64,000 nucleotides of DNA. Source: Solirubrobacter phytolaccae. Its GTDB lineage: Bacteria > Actinomycetota > Thermoleophilia > Solirubrobacterales > Solirubrobacteraceae. The stretch is taken from NCBI RefSeq assembly GCF_027587195.1, contig NZ_JAPDDP010000034.1, forward strand, positions 1 through 64,000, read 5' to 3'. The notes under the pieces are model-generated. The model was not told where the DNA came from. It searched no databases and saw nothing but the letters and a program-made list of their open reading frames with translations. Both the position numbers and the translations under genes were made by a program. Positions 26,501 through 37,117 of the stretch are shown here, one piece after another (position 1 is the first letter of the stretch; each line of letters starts with the position of its first letter).

Positions 26501-28098
26501 TCCTTCGCACGCACGTACAACGTGTGCGCCCCGTCCGCCAGCCCGCTCAGCACGCGCGGCGAAGTGCACGCCACGTACTCGCCGGCGTCGAGCCGGCACT
26601 CGAAGGTCGCGTTCGCCTCGCTCGAGAACCCGAAGGACGCCGAGCTCGAGCTCGTCGGCCCGGACGGACCGCTGGTGATCGTCGTGTCGGGCGCGATCGT
26701 GTCGACGGTGAAGGCGCGCGAGGCCGGCGTCGGGTCCACGTTGCCGGCGAGATCGGTCGCGCGGACGGAGAACGTGTGCGCTCCGTCGGCCAGCGCGCTG
26801 AAGGCGCGCGGCGATGTGCAGGGCGCGTAGACGGCCGAATCCAGGCTGCACTCGAACGTCACGCCGAGCTCGGTCCCGGAGAACGGGAAGGACGCCGACG
26901 CGGTGTTGACCGTGCCGCTCGGGCCGCCGTTGATGGTCGTGTCGGGTGGCCCGGTGTCCACCGTGAACACCCGTGTGGCGGGCGTCGGATCGGGGTTGCC
27001 GGCCGGGTAGACCGCGCGCACCGAGAACGTGTACGCGCCGTCGGTCAGCGCGCTGCGCGACCACGGCGACGTGCACGGGCCGTAGCTGCCGGCGCCCGAC
27101 GGCGTGTCCAGCTTGCACTCGAACGCGGCCGCGGACTGCGGAGACGTGAACGTGACGCTCGCCGTGGTCTGGTTCGTCTGCGGCGCCGGCCCGCTCGTGA
27201 TCGTCGTGTCCGGTGGGTCCGGTGGCGGCTCGACGACCACCGAGCCCGTCATCGACAGGTGCGCCGAGCACAGGAACGTGTAGGTGCCCGCCGTGTTGAA
27301 CGTGCACTCACCCGACCAGCCCGGCCCTTCGACGCCCTGCGGAAGCGGCGGCGCAGGCCGGACGTTGCCGGTCCTCTGCACGCACGACGACGGGTTGGTG
27401 TCGAACTTCACGTTGTGGACGTTGAACCCCGTCGGGTACGCGAAATCGACCTTCTCGCCCACCTTGATGGTCACCGAGTTGTCGTCCGGGTTGCTGCTGG
27501 ACGCGTCCTGGAACCAGTACGGCTGCGCGCCGCCGTCCTTGGCGACGATGAGCGGCCGCCCGGTCGGCGTCGGCGTCGCCGTGGCCGTGACCGTGGGCGT
27601 CGCGGTCGGCGTGAACGTGACGGTCGGCGTCGGGGTCGGGGTGGGCGCCGTGCCCTCCACCTCGACGAAGCCCTCCATGCCGGAGTGCGCCTGGCAGTAG
27701 AAGCGGTAGCTGCCGGGCGTGTTGAACGTGCACACGCCGTTCCAGGTCGGGAACTCGGGCCCCCGCGGCAGCGGCGCCGCCACGAGCGTCGGGTCCTCGT
27801 CCTGGCTGCATGAGCTCGGCTGCTGGTTGGGGAAGGCCACGTTGTGCGGGGCGCCACCTTCCTCGAACGAGAACTGGACCGTCCCACCGGCGGCGATCGT
27901 GACGCTGTTGTCCGCGGTGTCGGGGCTTGCGCCGTCCTGGAACCACAGGTACGGCGCGTCGGACGTGGAGTCGTGGGCGACGATGCGCGCGTCCGCGGAC
28001 GGCCGCGGCTCAGCGTTCGCGCGCGCGAACGTCGGGCCGACGATGACCAACACCATCGCGCACACCAACCACGGCAGCGCACTTCTCCAGCGATGCAA
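23554..28098 (-). CDS. Giant secreted protein: three cupredoxin domains and eleven Ig-like repeats
   Basis: 1,514 residues from TTG 28098, chosen because GGAGGA lies 9 nt upstream; an ATG 39 nt earlier is possible. Signal sequence WRSALPWLVCAMVLVIVG. Two cupredoxin domains come first, with HNVAF then YRFYCQAHSGM, and HNVKF then YTFLCSAHLSM: the His, Cys, His, Met ligands of type 1 copper. After eleven repeats of 84-90 residues comes a third cupredoxin (HNVSF then TFLCEIHPATM), a Pro/Thr linker and a Lys/Thr beta domain ending SVRKLTLK. It is probably a cell-surface or matrix copper protein. Redox partner and role are unknown. Domain calls are firm. Confidence 0.88.
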   Translation of the reverse strand: MHRWRSALPWLVCAMVLVIVGPTFARANAEPRPSADARIVAHDSTSDAPYLWFQDGASPDTADNSVTIAAGGTVQFSFEEGGAPHNVAFPNQQPSSCSQDEDPTLVAAPLPRGPEFPTWNGVCTFNTPGSYRFYCQAHSGMEGFVEVEGTAPTPTPTPTVTFTPTATPTVTATATPTPTGRPLIVAKDGGAQPYWFQDASSSNPDDNSVTIKVGEKVDFAYPTGFNVHNVKFDTNPSSCVQRTGNVRPAPPLPQGVEGPGWSGECTFNTAGTYTFLCSAHLSMTGSVVVEPPPDPPDTTITSGPAPQTNQTTASVTFTSPQSAAAFECKLDTPSGAGSYGPCTSPWSRSALTDGAYTFSVRAVYPAGNPDPTPATRVFTVDTGPPDTTINGGPSGTVNTASASFPFSGTELGVTFECSLDSAVYAPCTSPRAFSALADGAHTFSVRATDLAGNVDPTPASRAFTVDTIAPDTTITSGPSGPTSSSSASFGFSSEANATFECRLDAGEYVACTSPRVLSGLADGAHTLYVRAKDAVGNVDPSPASRAFTVDTTAPDTTINDGPSGTVNTTSPSFQFSGTEVGVTFECRLDTGAYEVCSSPRALTGLSDGAHTFSVRAKDAVGNLDPSPASRMFTVDTAAPNTIIDSGPTGTVNTATPALGFSSSETGSSFECRLDGPGAATGTYALCTSPRTVGPLVDGAYTFSVRATDAAGNVDATPATRTFSVETSLPDTGITAGPSGPTNGTSPSFAFTSTKAGSTFECRLDTPSGAGTFTACTSPQTYTTTANGAYTFLVRAKDAAGNLDATPASQSFTVDTVAPDTAIDAGPSGTVTTSSPSFSFSSEAGAKLECRLDGPGGATGSYGLCTSPRVLGSLADGTYTFLVRATDVANNVDPTPASRTFTVDATAPDTTIDTGPSGAASSPTFTFSASESGSTFECQLDGPGGATGTFAACTSPRTLSPPADGTYTFRVRAKDAAGNVDATAASRSFTVDTTAPDTAIDSGPSGTVTTASPSFSFSSEAGATFECRLDGPGATAGTYASCSSPRVLGSLADGAYTFLVRAKDAAGNVDATPASRTFTVDAAAPDTTIDTGPSGSIATASPSFTFSSNEQGSTFECRLDGPGGATGAYAQCTSPRTLTTLADGAYTLRVRAKDGAGNLDLTPASRTFTVDTTAPDTTITGGSSGIVTGTTQSFTFTGEAGATFECRLDTPSGAGAFSACTAPRAYDVTALGAYTFRVRALDTAGNVDATPATRAFTLQAAPAPMAGTIDARDDGTGNANWFQDASQSSAADSTVSITAGETVRFRAVPPAAGAPQFHNVSFKNSALKPASCDLPGIKPGPWEGTCSFAAPGTYTFLCEIHPATMTGTVEVTAAPQPTVTATPTPVPTFSATPAPTVAPTPSPAPPPKPSASLDAPSKPKLATYLKSGLKLTGPCASLSSGTVTLSVTKAVAKKLKLKGTSLGTGTGRCASGKFSVTVKPSAAVKKALKKHKGAVSATATLKAGSVTSVRKLTLK
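24315..27215 (-). repeat. Eleven tandem Ig-like repeat units in the giant gene
   Basis: Units of 84-90 residues begin PDTTI or a variant, run through GPSGTV, then FECRLD, CTSPR, LADGAYTFSVRAKDAAGNVD and end PASRTFTVDTTA. Each holds two Cys (FEC and CTS) that could form one disulfide. DNA identity between neighbouring units is high, so copy number may vary between strains and assemblies may collapse here. Confidence 0.9.
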
Positions 28099-28178
28099 CG
28101 GGCTCTCTCCTCCTACCAACCGGACCGAGGCGACCATACAGGACGCTCGTGGGAGCCCTTCTCATCTTCTGTACAGGC

Positions 28179-28685
28179 TCAGCTGTCCTCGGCGGTGGAC
28201 GACTGCCGGAGCGGGATGCGGGTCGTGCCCGTCGAGGACACGAGCTCGATCACGGTGCGGCCACGGACCCGGATGCGTGTGTCGGGCGCGAGCCGCAGCT
28301 GCCGGTGGCCGGACCGCGCGTAACGGGTCTGACCGTCCCAGGAGACGACATCGATCCGGGTCGTGATCGCCACCCGCGCCCGGTTGTGCAAGCGCCGCCC
28401 GGCGAGCTTGCGCACCCCGCCGTCCAGCCGCAGCGCCTCGGGCGAGCCGCCGAAGGAGCCGAACACCAGGCCCGGCCGCGGAATCGGCTGCAGCCGTCGC
28501 GCCTCGGGCACGGAGACGAGCCCGTTGTCCGCCCAGGCCTTCACCAGACGCGGCACGCACAGCTGCAGGACGGTCCGGCCCGGCTCGGGGCCCGGGCGGT
28601 GCGCCGTGCACGTGGCGAGATCGTCGGCCGGGTCCTGAGCCGGCGCTGCGAACGTGAGGGCGATGGCCGCCGCTGCGAGGTTCAT
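28179..28685 (-). CDS. Small secreted protein of unknown function
   Basis: 168 residues from ATG 28685, preferred over the ATG at 28706 because GGGAGGA lies between them. Signal peptide MNLAAAAIALTFAAPAQ. Mature part has two Cys (LATCTAH, LQLCVPR) and a beta-rich C-terminal half (RVAITTRIDVVSWDG, TRIRVRGRTVIELVSS). No known domain recognised. It lies 81 bp upstream of the giant cupredoxin gene on the same strand and may be transcribed with it. Real gene likely from its signal peptide and SD; role unknown. Confidence 0.65.
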   Translation of the reverse strand: MNLAAAAIALTFAAPAQDPADDLATCTAHRPGPEPGRTVLQLCVPRLVKAWADNGLVSVPEARRLQPIPRPGLVFGSFGGSPEALRLDGGVRKLAGRRLHNRARVAITTRIDVVSWDGQTRYARSGHRQLRLAPDTRIRVRGRTVIELVSSTGTTRIPLRQSSTAEDS

Positions 28686-28706
28686 CGCCTGAGGTCCTCC
28701 CCACAT

Positions 28707-29093
28707 CTAGTGCACAGCAGTCGCCTCGATCTCCACCTTTGCGAACTTCTCCACCAACGCGCTGACCTCGACCACGGACATGACCGGGAAGTGGCGGCCC
28801 ATCACGGCGCGGTAGGCCACGCCGATCTCCTTCACCGACGTGAGGTACTCGTCACGGCTCGTCACGAACCAGGTCAGGCGGACGACGTGCTCGGGCCCGG
28901 CGCCCGCCTCGGCGAGCACGGCGACGATGTTGCGCAGCGCCTGCTCGACCTGCGCGGCGAGCGCGTCGGAGACGAACGCGCCCGTCTCGTCCCAGCCGAT
29001 CTGGCCGGCGACGAACACGAGCCGCCCGCTCGCCTCGATCCCGTTGGCGTAGCCCTTCGGCGGCGGCCAGCCGGGTGGCTGCAGGCGCCTCAC
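28707..29093 (-). CDS. RidA-family protein in the anthranilate-CoA operon
   Basis: 128 residues from GTG 29093, overlapping the ligase stop as GTGA. Rid fold: GYANGIEASGRLVFVAGQIGWD, VRLTWFVTSRDEY and the C-terminal KVEIEATAV. RidA proteins hydrolyse enamines and imines to ketones and ammonia. The active-site Arg usually found in a PARS-type segment is replaced here (FPVMSVVEV), so classical deaminase chemistry is uncertain. In this operon the monooxygenase/reductase product is a cyclic enamine-type CoA ester, so release of the amino group is an attractive role. That role is inference from context. Confidence 0.82.
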   Translation of the reverse strand: MRRLQPPGWPPPKGYANGIEASGRLVFVAGQIGWDETGAFVSDALAAQVEQALRNIVAVLAEAGAGPEHVVRLTWFVTSRDEYLTSVKEIGVAYRAVMGRHFPVMSVVEVSALVEKFAKVEIEATAVH

Positions 29094-30536
29094 CCGCGGT
29101 CTCGCAGGACGTTGCGCTGGACCTTGCCCGTGGGCGTGCGCGGGAGCGCGTCCACGAACTCGACGCGGCGCGGGTACTTGTAGGGCGCGATCCGGGCCTT
29201 CACGAAGTCCTGCAGCGCCTTCGCCTCCACGGGCTCGGTCGCGACCACCCACGCCTTGACGACGTGGCCGCGCTCGGCGTCGTCGACTGCGACGACCGCG
29301 CACTCGGCCACGAGCGGGTGCTCGAGCAGCGCGGCCTCGACCTCGAAGCCGGAGATGTTGTAGCCGGCGCTGATGATCATGTCGTCCGTCCGCGCCTGGA
29401 ACCAGAAGTAGCCGTCGGTGTCGACCGAGAACGCGTCGCCGGTGAGGTTCCAGCCCTCGCGCACGTACGTGGTCTGGCGCTCGTCGTCGAGGTAGCGGCA
29501 GCCCGTCGGGCCGCGCACGGCGAGCCGGCCCACCTCGCCCGCGCCGAGCGTCTCCATGTCCGGTCCCACGATCCGCGCCTCATAGCCGGGTACGGGTCGC
29601 CCACACGAGCCGGCCTTCGCCTCGTCGGCCCGTGACGCGATGAAGATGTGCAGCATCTCGGTCGAGCCGATCCCGTCCACGATCCGGATGCCGGTCTTCT
29701 CCAGCCACGCGTCGGACACGCCCGCGGGCAGCGGCTCGCCCGCCGACACGCACGTGTGCAACGAGTCCGGCAGCTCCTCACGCAGCAGCGCGCGGTAGGC
29801 GGTCGGCGCGGTGAACAGCGTCGTCACGCGCTTGGCGTGCAGCGTCTCCAGCAGCTGCGGCGGCGAGGTCGGCGCGGTGGCCGCGCCGAAACGCAGCGGG
29901 AACAGCAGCGAGGCGCCGAGCCCGAACGTGAACGCGATCGGCGGCGAGCCGGAGAACACGTCGGTCGGCTGTGGCCGGAGGATCTCGCGCGCGAACGTGT
30001 CGCAGCTCGCCAGCAGGTCGCGATGGAAGTGCACGCAGCCCTTCGGCACGCCGGTCGTGCCGCTCGTGAAGGCGATGATCGCGACGTCGTCCGCGGCCGT
30101 GTCGCAGGCGTCGAACCAGCCGCGGGTCGGCAGGTCCTCGATCACCAGCATGTCCAGCACGTCGACCTCGCCCGTCAGGTCGCGTGCGACGAGCGCCTTG
30201 GTCACGTTCGCCTTGGCCACGACCTTGTCGATCTCGCCCCGCCGCAGCAGCGGCATCGTCGCCACGACGACGCCGCCCGCGAGCAGGATCCCGAGCCAGC
30301 ACGCGATCGCCTCCGGCGTGTTGGGCGAGTGCAGCAGCACGCGCTCGCCCGGCTCGATGTTCAGCGCCCCGGCCACGGCGTCGGCGCGCTCGGCCAGCTC
30401 GGCGTAGGACCACCCGTTCGCGATCGCCGTCCCCTCGTTCTTGAGCAGCTCCTCGGCCACGTTCAGCCGCGCCGGGTAGTCGAGCAGCAGCAGATCGGGC
30501 CACTGCTCGCGCGGCGGCAACCCGTCGCGCGTGAAG

Positions 30537-30544
<8 letters not shown>
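29090..30544 (-). CDS. 2-aminobenzoate (benzoate-type)-CoA ligase
   Basis: 484 residues of the ANL adenylating superfamily. [16 protein letters not shown] is the ATP loop, [15 protein letters not shown] the A5 motif, GWNLTGDAF and [19 protein letters not shown] the hinge region, and [14 protein letters not shown] holds the C-terminal catalytic Lys. The sequence resembles benzoate/aminobenzoate-CoA ligases. With the aminobenzoyl-CoA monooxygenase/reductase in the same operon, anthranilate is the most likely substrate. Overlaps the acyl-CoA dehydrogenase end by 8 bp and is coupled to RidA by GTGA. Ligase call sure, substrate inferred from context. Confidence 0.88.
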
Positions 30545-31595
<1,051 letters not shown>

Positions 31596-32378
31596 CTAGT
31601 CGCCCTCGAAGACCGGCCGCTCCTTGGCCAGGAAGGCGCGGTACGCCCGCTCGAAGTCCGCCGTCTGCATGCAGATGGCCTGGGCCTGCGCCTCGGCCTC
31701 GATCGCCGCCGGCAGCGACATGTCCCACTCCTGGTCGAGCATCGTCTTGGTCATGGCGTGCGCGAAGTTCGGGCCGGACGCGAGCGAGGCCGCCAGCTCC
31801 GCCGCCTCGCCCTCCACGTCCAGGACGACGGAGTTGAAGAACCCCCAGCGCTCGCCTTCCTCGGCGCCCATCGAGCGCCCCGTGTAGAGCAGCTCGGCGG
31901 CGCGGCCCTGGCCGACGATCCGCGGCAGCATCGCGCACGCGCCCATGTCGCAGCCCGCGAGCCCCACGCGCGTGAACAGGAACGCGACCTTCGCGCGCGG
32001 GGAGCCGAGCCGCAGGTCCGAGGCCGTCGCGATCATCGCCCCCGCGCCCACGCAGACGCCGTCGACCGCCGCGATCACCGGCTTGCCGCAGCCCTTGATC
32101 GCCTTCACCAGATCGCCCGTCATGCGCGTGAAGCGCAGCAGCTCCGGCATCGTCATCTCGGTCAGCGGGCCGATGATGTCGCGCACGTCGCCGCCGCTGC
32201 AGAAGTTGCCGCCCTCGCCCGCGATCACGACCGCGTCGACCGTGTCGTCGTACGTGAGCGCGCGGAAGTGATCGCGCAGCGCCGCGTAGGACGCGAACGT
32301 CAGCGGGTTCTTGCGCTCCGCCCCGATCAGCCGGACGAAGCCGACGCCGTCGCGGACCTCCCACCGAAAACCGCTCAC
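31596..32378 (-). CDS. Enoyl-CoA hydratase/isomerase family protein
   Basis: 260 residues from GTG 32378, crotonase fold. [18 protein letters not shown] forms the first oxyanion-hole segment and [22 protein letters not shown] the second. [24 protein letters not shown] places Cys-Asp where hydratases have a catalytic Glu, so ring-hydrolase or isomerase chemistry is possible. Its SD is GGAGG just after the 60-nt intercistronic element (32398-32457). Likely acts on alicyclic CoA esters of the anthranilate route. Confidence 0.85.
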   Translation of the reverse strand: MSGFRWEVRDGVGFVRLIGAERKNPLTFASYAALRDHFRALTYDDTVDAVVIAGEGGNFCSGGDVRDIIGPLTEMTMPELLRFTRMTGDLVKAIKGCGKPVIAAVDGVCVGAGAMIATASDLRLGSPRAKVAFLFTRVGLAGCDMGACAMLPRIVGQGRAAELLYTGRSMGAEEGERWGFFNSVVLDVEGEAAELAASLASGPNFAHAMTKTMLDQEWDMSLPAAIEAEAQAQAICMQTADFERAYRAFLAKERPVFEGD

Positions 32379-32397
32379 GCCGAACCCTCCGGACGCT

Positions 32398-32457
32398 CGA
32401 GGGCGAGCCCCTGGGGCGAGCCCTCGTCGCGACGCGAGCCGCTAGGCGAGTGTCGCC
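32398..32457 (-). repeat. Intercistronic structured element, copy A
   Basis: Read on the minus strand it begins GGCGACACTCGCC two nt after the SDR stop codon. The first 29 nt match copy B (48454-48514) at 28 positions. A 29-nt hairpin follows: stem CGAGGGC/GCCCTCG, a TC/TC internal loop, inner stem GCCCC/GGGGC. It ends about 5 nt before the SD of the enoyl-CoA hydratase gene. Between copies, two stem pairs change from G-C to T-A and A-T on both arms. It is in sense orientation with the operon. Confidence 0.8.
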
Positions 32458-32459
32458 TT

Positions 32460-33131
32460 TCAGCCATGGACGCCTCCGCCGTCGATCAGGAGCGTCTGGC
32501 CGTTGATCGCGCCCGCCTCGTCCGCCGCGAAGAACCGCACCGCGAACGCGACCTCCTCCGGCTCGATCAGCCGCCCCAAAGGCGTCATCCCGACCAGCGC
32601 CGCCTCACCGTCCTTGCCCGTGCGGGACTCGATGTTGGCGATCGTCGTGTCGGTCATGTCGGAGCGCACGTAGCCCGGGCAGACGCAGTTCGCGGTCACG
32701 CCCGTGCCGGCGAGTTCGGTCGCGAGCGCGCGCGTGAAGCCGAGCACCGCGTGCTTGGAGGCGGTGTAGCCGCTCGTGTAGCGCGAGCCGTGCACGGACG
32801 CGACGCTCGCCACGGTCACGATCCGGCCGCGGTTGCGCTCCCGCATCCCCGGCAGCACCGCACGCGTGGCCAGGAAGGCGCCCGTCGCGTTCACGCGGAT
32901 CTGGCGCTCCCACTCCTCCAGCGAGGTGCGATGGACGGGCGCGCTGGACGACACGCCGGCGTTGTTGACGAGCACGTCGACCTCCAGCTCACCGAGCACG
33001 CGCGCCACGGCCGCCTCGTCGGTCACGTCCATGTCCGCGCTCCCCAAGGCGAGCACCTCGTCGCCGGAGAACGCCGCGGTGATCGCCGCCCCGATCCCGC
33101 GCTTGCCGCCCGTGACCACGACCCGCCTCAC
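32460..33131 (-). CDS. Short-chain dehydrogenase/reductase (operon member)
   Basis: 223 residues from GTG 33131, GTGA overlap with the upstream bifunctional gene. NAD(P) motif [15 protein letters not shown] at [13 protein letters not shown], catalytic Ser in VTVASVAS and YTASK (Tyr-x3-Lys). The C-terminal [12 protein letters not shown] is typical of FabG-type proteins. Likely oxidises the 3-hydroxyacyl-CoA formed from the hydroaromatic ring in the anthranilate-CoA pathway. Family sure, substrate inferred. Confidence 0.9.
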   Translation of the reverse strand: MRRVVVTGGKRGIGAAITAAFSGDEVLALGSADMDVTDEAAVARVLGELEVDVLVNNAGVSSSAPVHRTSLEEWERQIRVNATGAFLATRAVLPGMRERNRGRIVTVASVASVHGSRYTSGYTASKHAVLGFTRALATELAGTGVTANCVCPGYVRSDMTDTTIANIESRTGKDGEAALVGMTPLGRLIEPEEVAFAVRFFAADEAGAINGQTLLIDGGGVHG

Positions 33132-35269
33132 GCCGGGACCTGCGTGTCGAAGCGCCGGAGCGGCATCCGCCGCACGTCCTTACCGGTCTGCGGCTCACGC
33201 GCGCCGGACCGGTACTGCGGGATCCATTCCATGTCCACTCCTTGGTCGGCGGCGGCGTGCAGGGTCCAGTGCGGGTCCCACAGGTGCGGGCGCGCCAGCG
33301 CGCACAGGTCCGCGCGGCCCGCGAGGATGATCGTGTTGACGTCGTCGTAGGACGAGATCGCGCCCACCGCGATCACCGGGATCTCGGCCTCGTGGCGGAT
33401 GCGGTCGGCGTACGGCGTCTGGAAGGAGCGCCCGTACGCCGGCTGCTGGTCGGGCGAGACCTGGCCGGTGGAGACGTCGACGATGTCGCAACCCGCGTCG
33501 CGCAGCCGGTGCGCGAACGCGACCGCGTCGTCGCCGTCGAAGCCGCCGTCCACCCAGTCCGTGGCGCTGATGCGCACCGACATCGGCTTCTCGGCCGGCC
33601 ACACGGCGCGGCAGGCGCTGAAGACCTCGAGCGGGAACTTCGCGCGGTCCGCTCCGTACGCGTCGTCGCGCACGTTCGTCAGCGGCGACAGGAACGACGA
33701 CAGCAGGTAGCCGTGCGCCATGTGGATCTCCAGCAGGTCGAACCCGCAGGCGGCGGCGCGCTCCGTGGCGGCCACGAACTGCCCGACGACGTCGTCGAGG
33801 TCCGCGCGGGTCATCTCCCGCGGCGTCTGGTGCGCATCCGACCACGGCACCGGCGACGGCGCGATCAGCGGCCAGCCACCGTCGTCGAGCGGCTCGTTGT
33901 CGCCCTCCCACATCAGCTTCGTCGCACCCTTGCGGCCCGCATGCCCGAGCTGCGCGCCGATCGCCGACCGCGAGTGCGCGTGCACGAAGTCGACGATCCG
34001 CTGCCACGCGTCCACGTGCTCGTCGCGGTAGAGGCCGCCGCAGCCGGGCGTGATCCGCCCCTCCGCCGACGTGCAGATCATCTCCGTCATGACGAGCCCG
34101 GCGCCACCGATCGCCCGCGCGCCGAGGTGCACGAGATGGAAGTCGCCCGGCGTTCCCTCGACCGACGTGTACATGTCCATCGGCGAGACGACGACGCGGT
34201 TGCGGAGCTCCAGCCCGCGCAGCGTGAGCGGCGTGAACATCGGCGGCGCCCCTTCCACGAACTCCGGGTCGCGCATGCGCAGCTCGCCGAACGTGATCCG
34301 GCGCGACCGCGTGAGCAGGTTGAACGCGAACTGCCGCGGCTCCTGGCGCACGTAGCGACCGATGCCCTCGAACCACTCCAGCGACCCCTGCGCGGCGCGT
34401 TGCGTGGACTCCACGATCGGCCGCCGCTCGGCCTCGTACGCGTCCAGATCGCCCTCACGCACCGCCCAGGCGAGCGAGATCGCGTCCTCCATCGCCAGCT
34501 TCGTCCCGCTGCCGATCGAGAAGTGCGCGGTGTGCGCGGCGTCCCCGAGCAGGACGACGTTCCCGCGCCGCCAGACCGGATTGCGGACCGTGACGAAGTT
34601 GATCCAGCGCGTGCGGTTCTCGATCAGCCGGTAGCCGAACAGGTCCTCGCACTGCGCGCGGTCCAGCTGCACGCCCGTGCTCTCGACGATGAACGTGGAT
34701 CGAACATCGCTGTACGGATACGCGTGCACCTGCACGACCCCGCCGGGCGTCTCGGCGATGATGAACGTGAAGGCGTCGAAGACGTGGTCGGTGCCGAACC
34801 ACGCGTAGGTCGCGCGCCGCCGGTCGAGCGACGGCTCGAAGCCGTAGCGCGCCCGCAGCGTGCTGTTGACGCCATCGGCCGCCACCACGAGATCGCCCTC
34901 CAGCTCCGACACCTCGGAGCCGAACCGCAGGTCGACGCCCAACGCCGCCGCCCGCCGCTGGAGGATCCCCAGCAGCGCCTTCCGGCCCATCGCCGAGAAG
35001 CCGTGGCCGCCGCTCGTGACGACCTCGCCGCGGTAGTGCACGTCGATCTCGCTCCAGCGCACGAACGAAGCCGCGATCTCCGCGTAGGACTCCGGGTCCG
35101 CCGCCTCGAACGCGGCCAGCGTCTCGTCGCTGAACACCACGCCGAACCCGAACGTGTCGTCCGGCGCGTTGCGCTCGTGGACGACGACCTCGTGCGCCGG
35201 ATCCAGGCGCTTCAACAGGATCGAGAGATACAGCCCGCCGGGTCCTCCACCCGCGATGGCGATCCGCAT
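33128..35269 (-). CDS. Bifunctional 2-aminobenzoyl-CoA monooxygenase/reductase-type flavoprotein
   Basis: 713 residues from ATG 35269; the upstream open frame is antisense to the isomerase gene. Residues 1-340 are an FAD hydroxylase: [20 protein letters not shown] and [20 protein letters not shown] (GD motif). From about 350 an old-yellow-enzyme barrel follows ([43 protein letters not shown]). This fusion is known for 2-aminobenzoyl-CoA monooxygenase/reductase and salicylyl-CoA 5-hydroxylase, which hydroxylate and, in the first case, also reduce the ring. The CoA ligase and beta-oxidation genes downstream support the anthranilate version; salicylate is the alternative. First gene of the operon. 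Confidence 0.88.
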   Translation of the reverse strand: MRIAIAGGGPGGLYLSILLKRLDPAHEVVVHERNAPDDTFGFGVVFSDETLAAFEAADPESYAEIAASFVRWSEIDVHYRGEVVTSGGHGFSAMGRKALLGILQRRAAALGVDLRFGSEVSELEGDLVVAADGVNSTLRARYGFEPSLDRRRATYAWFGTDHVFDAFTFIIAETPGGVVQVHAYPYSDVRSTFIVESTGVQLDRAQCEDLFGYRLIENRTRWINFVTVRNPVWRRGNVVLLGDAAHTAHFSIGSGTKLAMEDAISLAWAVREGDLDAYEAERRPIVESTQRAAQGSLEWFEGIGRYVRQEPRQFAFNLLTRSRRITFGELRMRDPEFVEGAPPMFTPLTLRGLELRNRVVVSPMDMYTSVEGTPGDFHLVHLGARAIGGAGLVMTEMICTSAEGRITPGCGGLYRDEHVDAWQRIVDFVHAHSRSAIGAQLGHAGRKGATKLMWEGDNEPLDDGGWPLIAPSPVPWSDAHQTPREMTRADLDDVVGQFVAATERAAACGFDLLEIHMAHGYLLSSFLSPLTNVRDDAYGADRAKFPLEVFSACRAVWPAEKPMSVRISATDWVDGGFDGDDAVAFAHRLRDAGCDIVDVSTGQVSPDQQPAYGRSFQTPYADRIRHEAEIPVIAVGAISSYDDVNTIILAGRADLCALARPHLWDPHWTLHAAADQGVDMEWIPQYRSGAREPQTGKDVRRMPLRRFDTQVPA

Positions 35270-35308
35270 GTCCTGACAGTACTGCGGCTCCATATCCTGA
35301 GGCCGCAC

Positions 35309-36307
35309 ATGGCTAGACCCGTCACTTTGATCAGCGGCCAGTGGGCCGACCTGCCGTTCGAGACGCTCGCCGAGAAGCTCGGCGGCTGGGGCTTCGACGG
35401 CATCGAGATCGCCTGCTGGGGCGACCACTTCGACGTCGACCAGGCGCTCGCCGACGACAGCTACGTCAAGGGCCGTCGCGAGATCCTCGAGCGCAACGGC
35501 CTCAACGTCTGGGCGATCGCCAACCACCTGCTCGGCCAGGCGATCTCCGATCCGATCGACGCCCGCCACCAGGCGATCGTGCCGCCCGACGTGTGGGGCG
35601 ACGGCGACCCCAAGGGCGTCCAGCAGCGCGCCGCCGAGAAGATGAAGGACACCGCGCGCGCCGCCGCCAAGCTGGGCGTCACCACGGTCACCGGCTTCAC
35701 CGGCTCGCCGATCTGGCACATGCTCTACTCGTTCCCGCCGAACGACTTCGCGGAGATCGAGCGCGGCTACGAGCAGTTCGCCGAGCAGTGGAGCCCGATC
35801 ATCGACGTGTTCGACGCCGAGGGCGTCAAGTTCGCGCTCGAGGTCCACCCGACCGAGATCGCCTACGACTTCGTCACCACGCGCAAGACGCTCGACGCGC
35901 TCGACAACCGGCCCGGGTTCGGCATCAACTTCGACCCGAGCCACTTCGCGCACCAGTTCCTCGACAGCGCCGAGTTCGTGAGCGAGTTCGCCGACCGCAT
36001 CTACCACGTGCACGTCAAGGACTCGATCAAGCGCCTCAACGGCCGCCGCTCGATCCTCGGCAGCCACATCAACTTCGGCGAGGCCGAGCGCGGCTGGGAC
36101 TTCGTCTCCCCCGGCCACGGCGACGTCGACTTCGAGGACCTCTTCCGCGCGTTGAACCGGATCGGCTACCAGGGTCCGCTCTCGATCGAGTGGGAGGACT
36201 CCGGGATGGACCGCGACTGGGGTGCCCCCGACGCGCTCGCCTTCGTGCGCCGGACGGACTTCTCGCCGTCCGACGTCGCGTTCGACGCCGCCTTCGAGCG
36301 CAAGTAG
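35309..36307 (+). CDS. Sugar phosphate isomerase/epimerase-type TIM-barrel protein
   Basis: 332 residues from ATG 35309, 39 bp from the divergent flavoprotein start. AP-endonuclease-2/xylose-isomerase-like barrel: [71 protein letters not shown] and [16 protein letters not shown] place metal-binding Glu, Asp, His and Glu on successive strands. Such proteins isomerise or dehydrate ketoses and inositols. The dehydrogenase 6 nt downstream suggests a two-step sugar or polyol route. Substrate not determinable. Confidence 0.85.
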   Translation: MARPVTLISGQWADLPFETLAEKLGGWGFDGIEIACWGDHFDVDQALADDSYVKGRREILERNGLNVWAIANHLLGQAISDPIDARHQAIVPPDVWGDGDPKGVQQRAAEKMKDTARAAAKLGVTTVTGFTGSPIWHMLYSFPPNDFAEIERGYEQFAEQWSPIIDVFDAEGVKFALEVHPTEIAYDFVTTRKTLDALDNRPGFGINFDPSHFAHQFLDSAEFVSEFADRIYHVHVKDSIKRLNGRRSILGSHINFGEAERGWDFVSPGHGDVDFEDLFRALNRIGYQGPLSIEWEDSGMDRDWGAPDALAFVRRTDFSPSDVAFDAAFERK

Positions 36308-36313
36308 CCCGCG

Positions 36314-37117
36314 GTGCGGGTCGCGATCACGGGCGGGGCCGGCGGCGTCGGATCGGCGCTGGCCTACACGCTCGTGACGCGGCCCGAGCCGTTCGACGTC
36401 GTCCTGATCGACCGCGGGCTCGAGCGGGTGACCTCCCACGTGATGGACCTCGAGCTACTGCTCGAGGCCGGCGGCGTCCGCGCCGGCAGCTGCCCCGACG
36501 TCACGGACGGCGACGTGCTCGTGATCTGCGCGTCCGCCTCGCCGACGCGCGCGGCCGACAACGCGCCGATCATCGACGAGATCGCCGGCCGGCTCAGCGG
36601 CTGGGACGGTGCCGTGCTCGTGGTCACCAACCCCGTCGACGCGCTCACCGCCCGGCTCGCGCGCACGCTCGGCGACCGCCGCCGCGTGCTCGGCTACACG
36701 CTCAACGACACGCTCCGGCTCCGCGCCGCGCTGCCGGGCGGGAAGGACGTGTGGGTGCTGGGCGAGCACGGCGACGCCGCCGTGCCGATCTTCAGCCGCG
36801 TCCACCCGCCCGTCGACGAAGCGCGGCGCACCGACGCGCGCGCGTTCGTCCGTGGCTGGTACCGCCGCCACGTCGCGCTCGACGCCGGCCGCTCCTCAAC
36901 CTGGACGAGCGCCACCGGGATCGCCCGCATGCTCGCCGCCATGGCCCGCGACGACGGCGAGCAGTGGGTCGCGAGCGTCCTGCTCGACGGCGAGTACGGG
37001 CTGCGGGACGTCGCCACCGGCGTGCCGGTGACGATCGGCCCGCGCGGGCTCGTCGCGATCCAGGAGTGGGAGCTCGCGCCGGACGAGCTCGCCGCGCTTC
37101 AGACGTCGCCGCGCTGA
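36314..37117 (+). CDS. Lactate/malate dehydrogenase-family protein
   Basis: 267 residues from GTG 36314. NAD-binding [18 protein letters not shown], then [22 protein letters not shown] (catalytic Asp and Arg positions) and [14 protein letters not shown] (catalytic His). It is shorter than the usual 310-330 residues and the mobile loop ([13 protein letters not shown]) differs from that of lactate and malate enzymes, so a different 2-hydroxy acid is plausible. It is 6 nt behind the isomerase gene and overlaps the convergent FadR gene by 19 bp. Confidence 0.82.
   Translation: MRVAITGGAGGVGSALAYTLVTRPEPFDVVLIDRGLERVTSHVMDLELLLEAGGVRAGSCPDVTDGDVLVICASASPTRAADNAPIIDEIAGRLSGWDGAVLVVTNPVDALTARLARTLGDRRRVLGYTLNDTLRLRAALPGGKDVWVLGEHGDAAVPIFSRVHPPVDEARRTDARAFVRGWYRRHVALDAGRSSTWTSATGIARMLAAMARDDGEQWVASVLLDGEYGLRDVATGVPVTIGPRGLVAIQEWELAPDELAALQTSPR

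Noticed and set aside
24315-27215. Regular repeats considered as a CRISPR array
   Set aside because: Units are about 260 bp, diverged and encode in-frame Ig-like domains; no short direct repeats with unique spacers.
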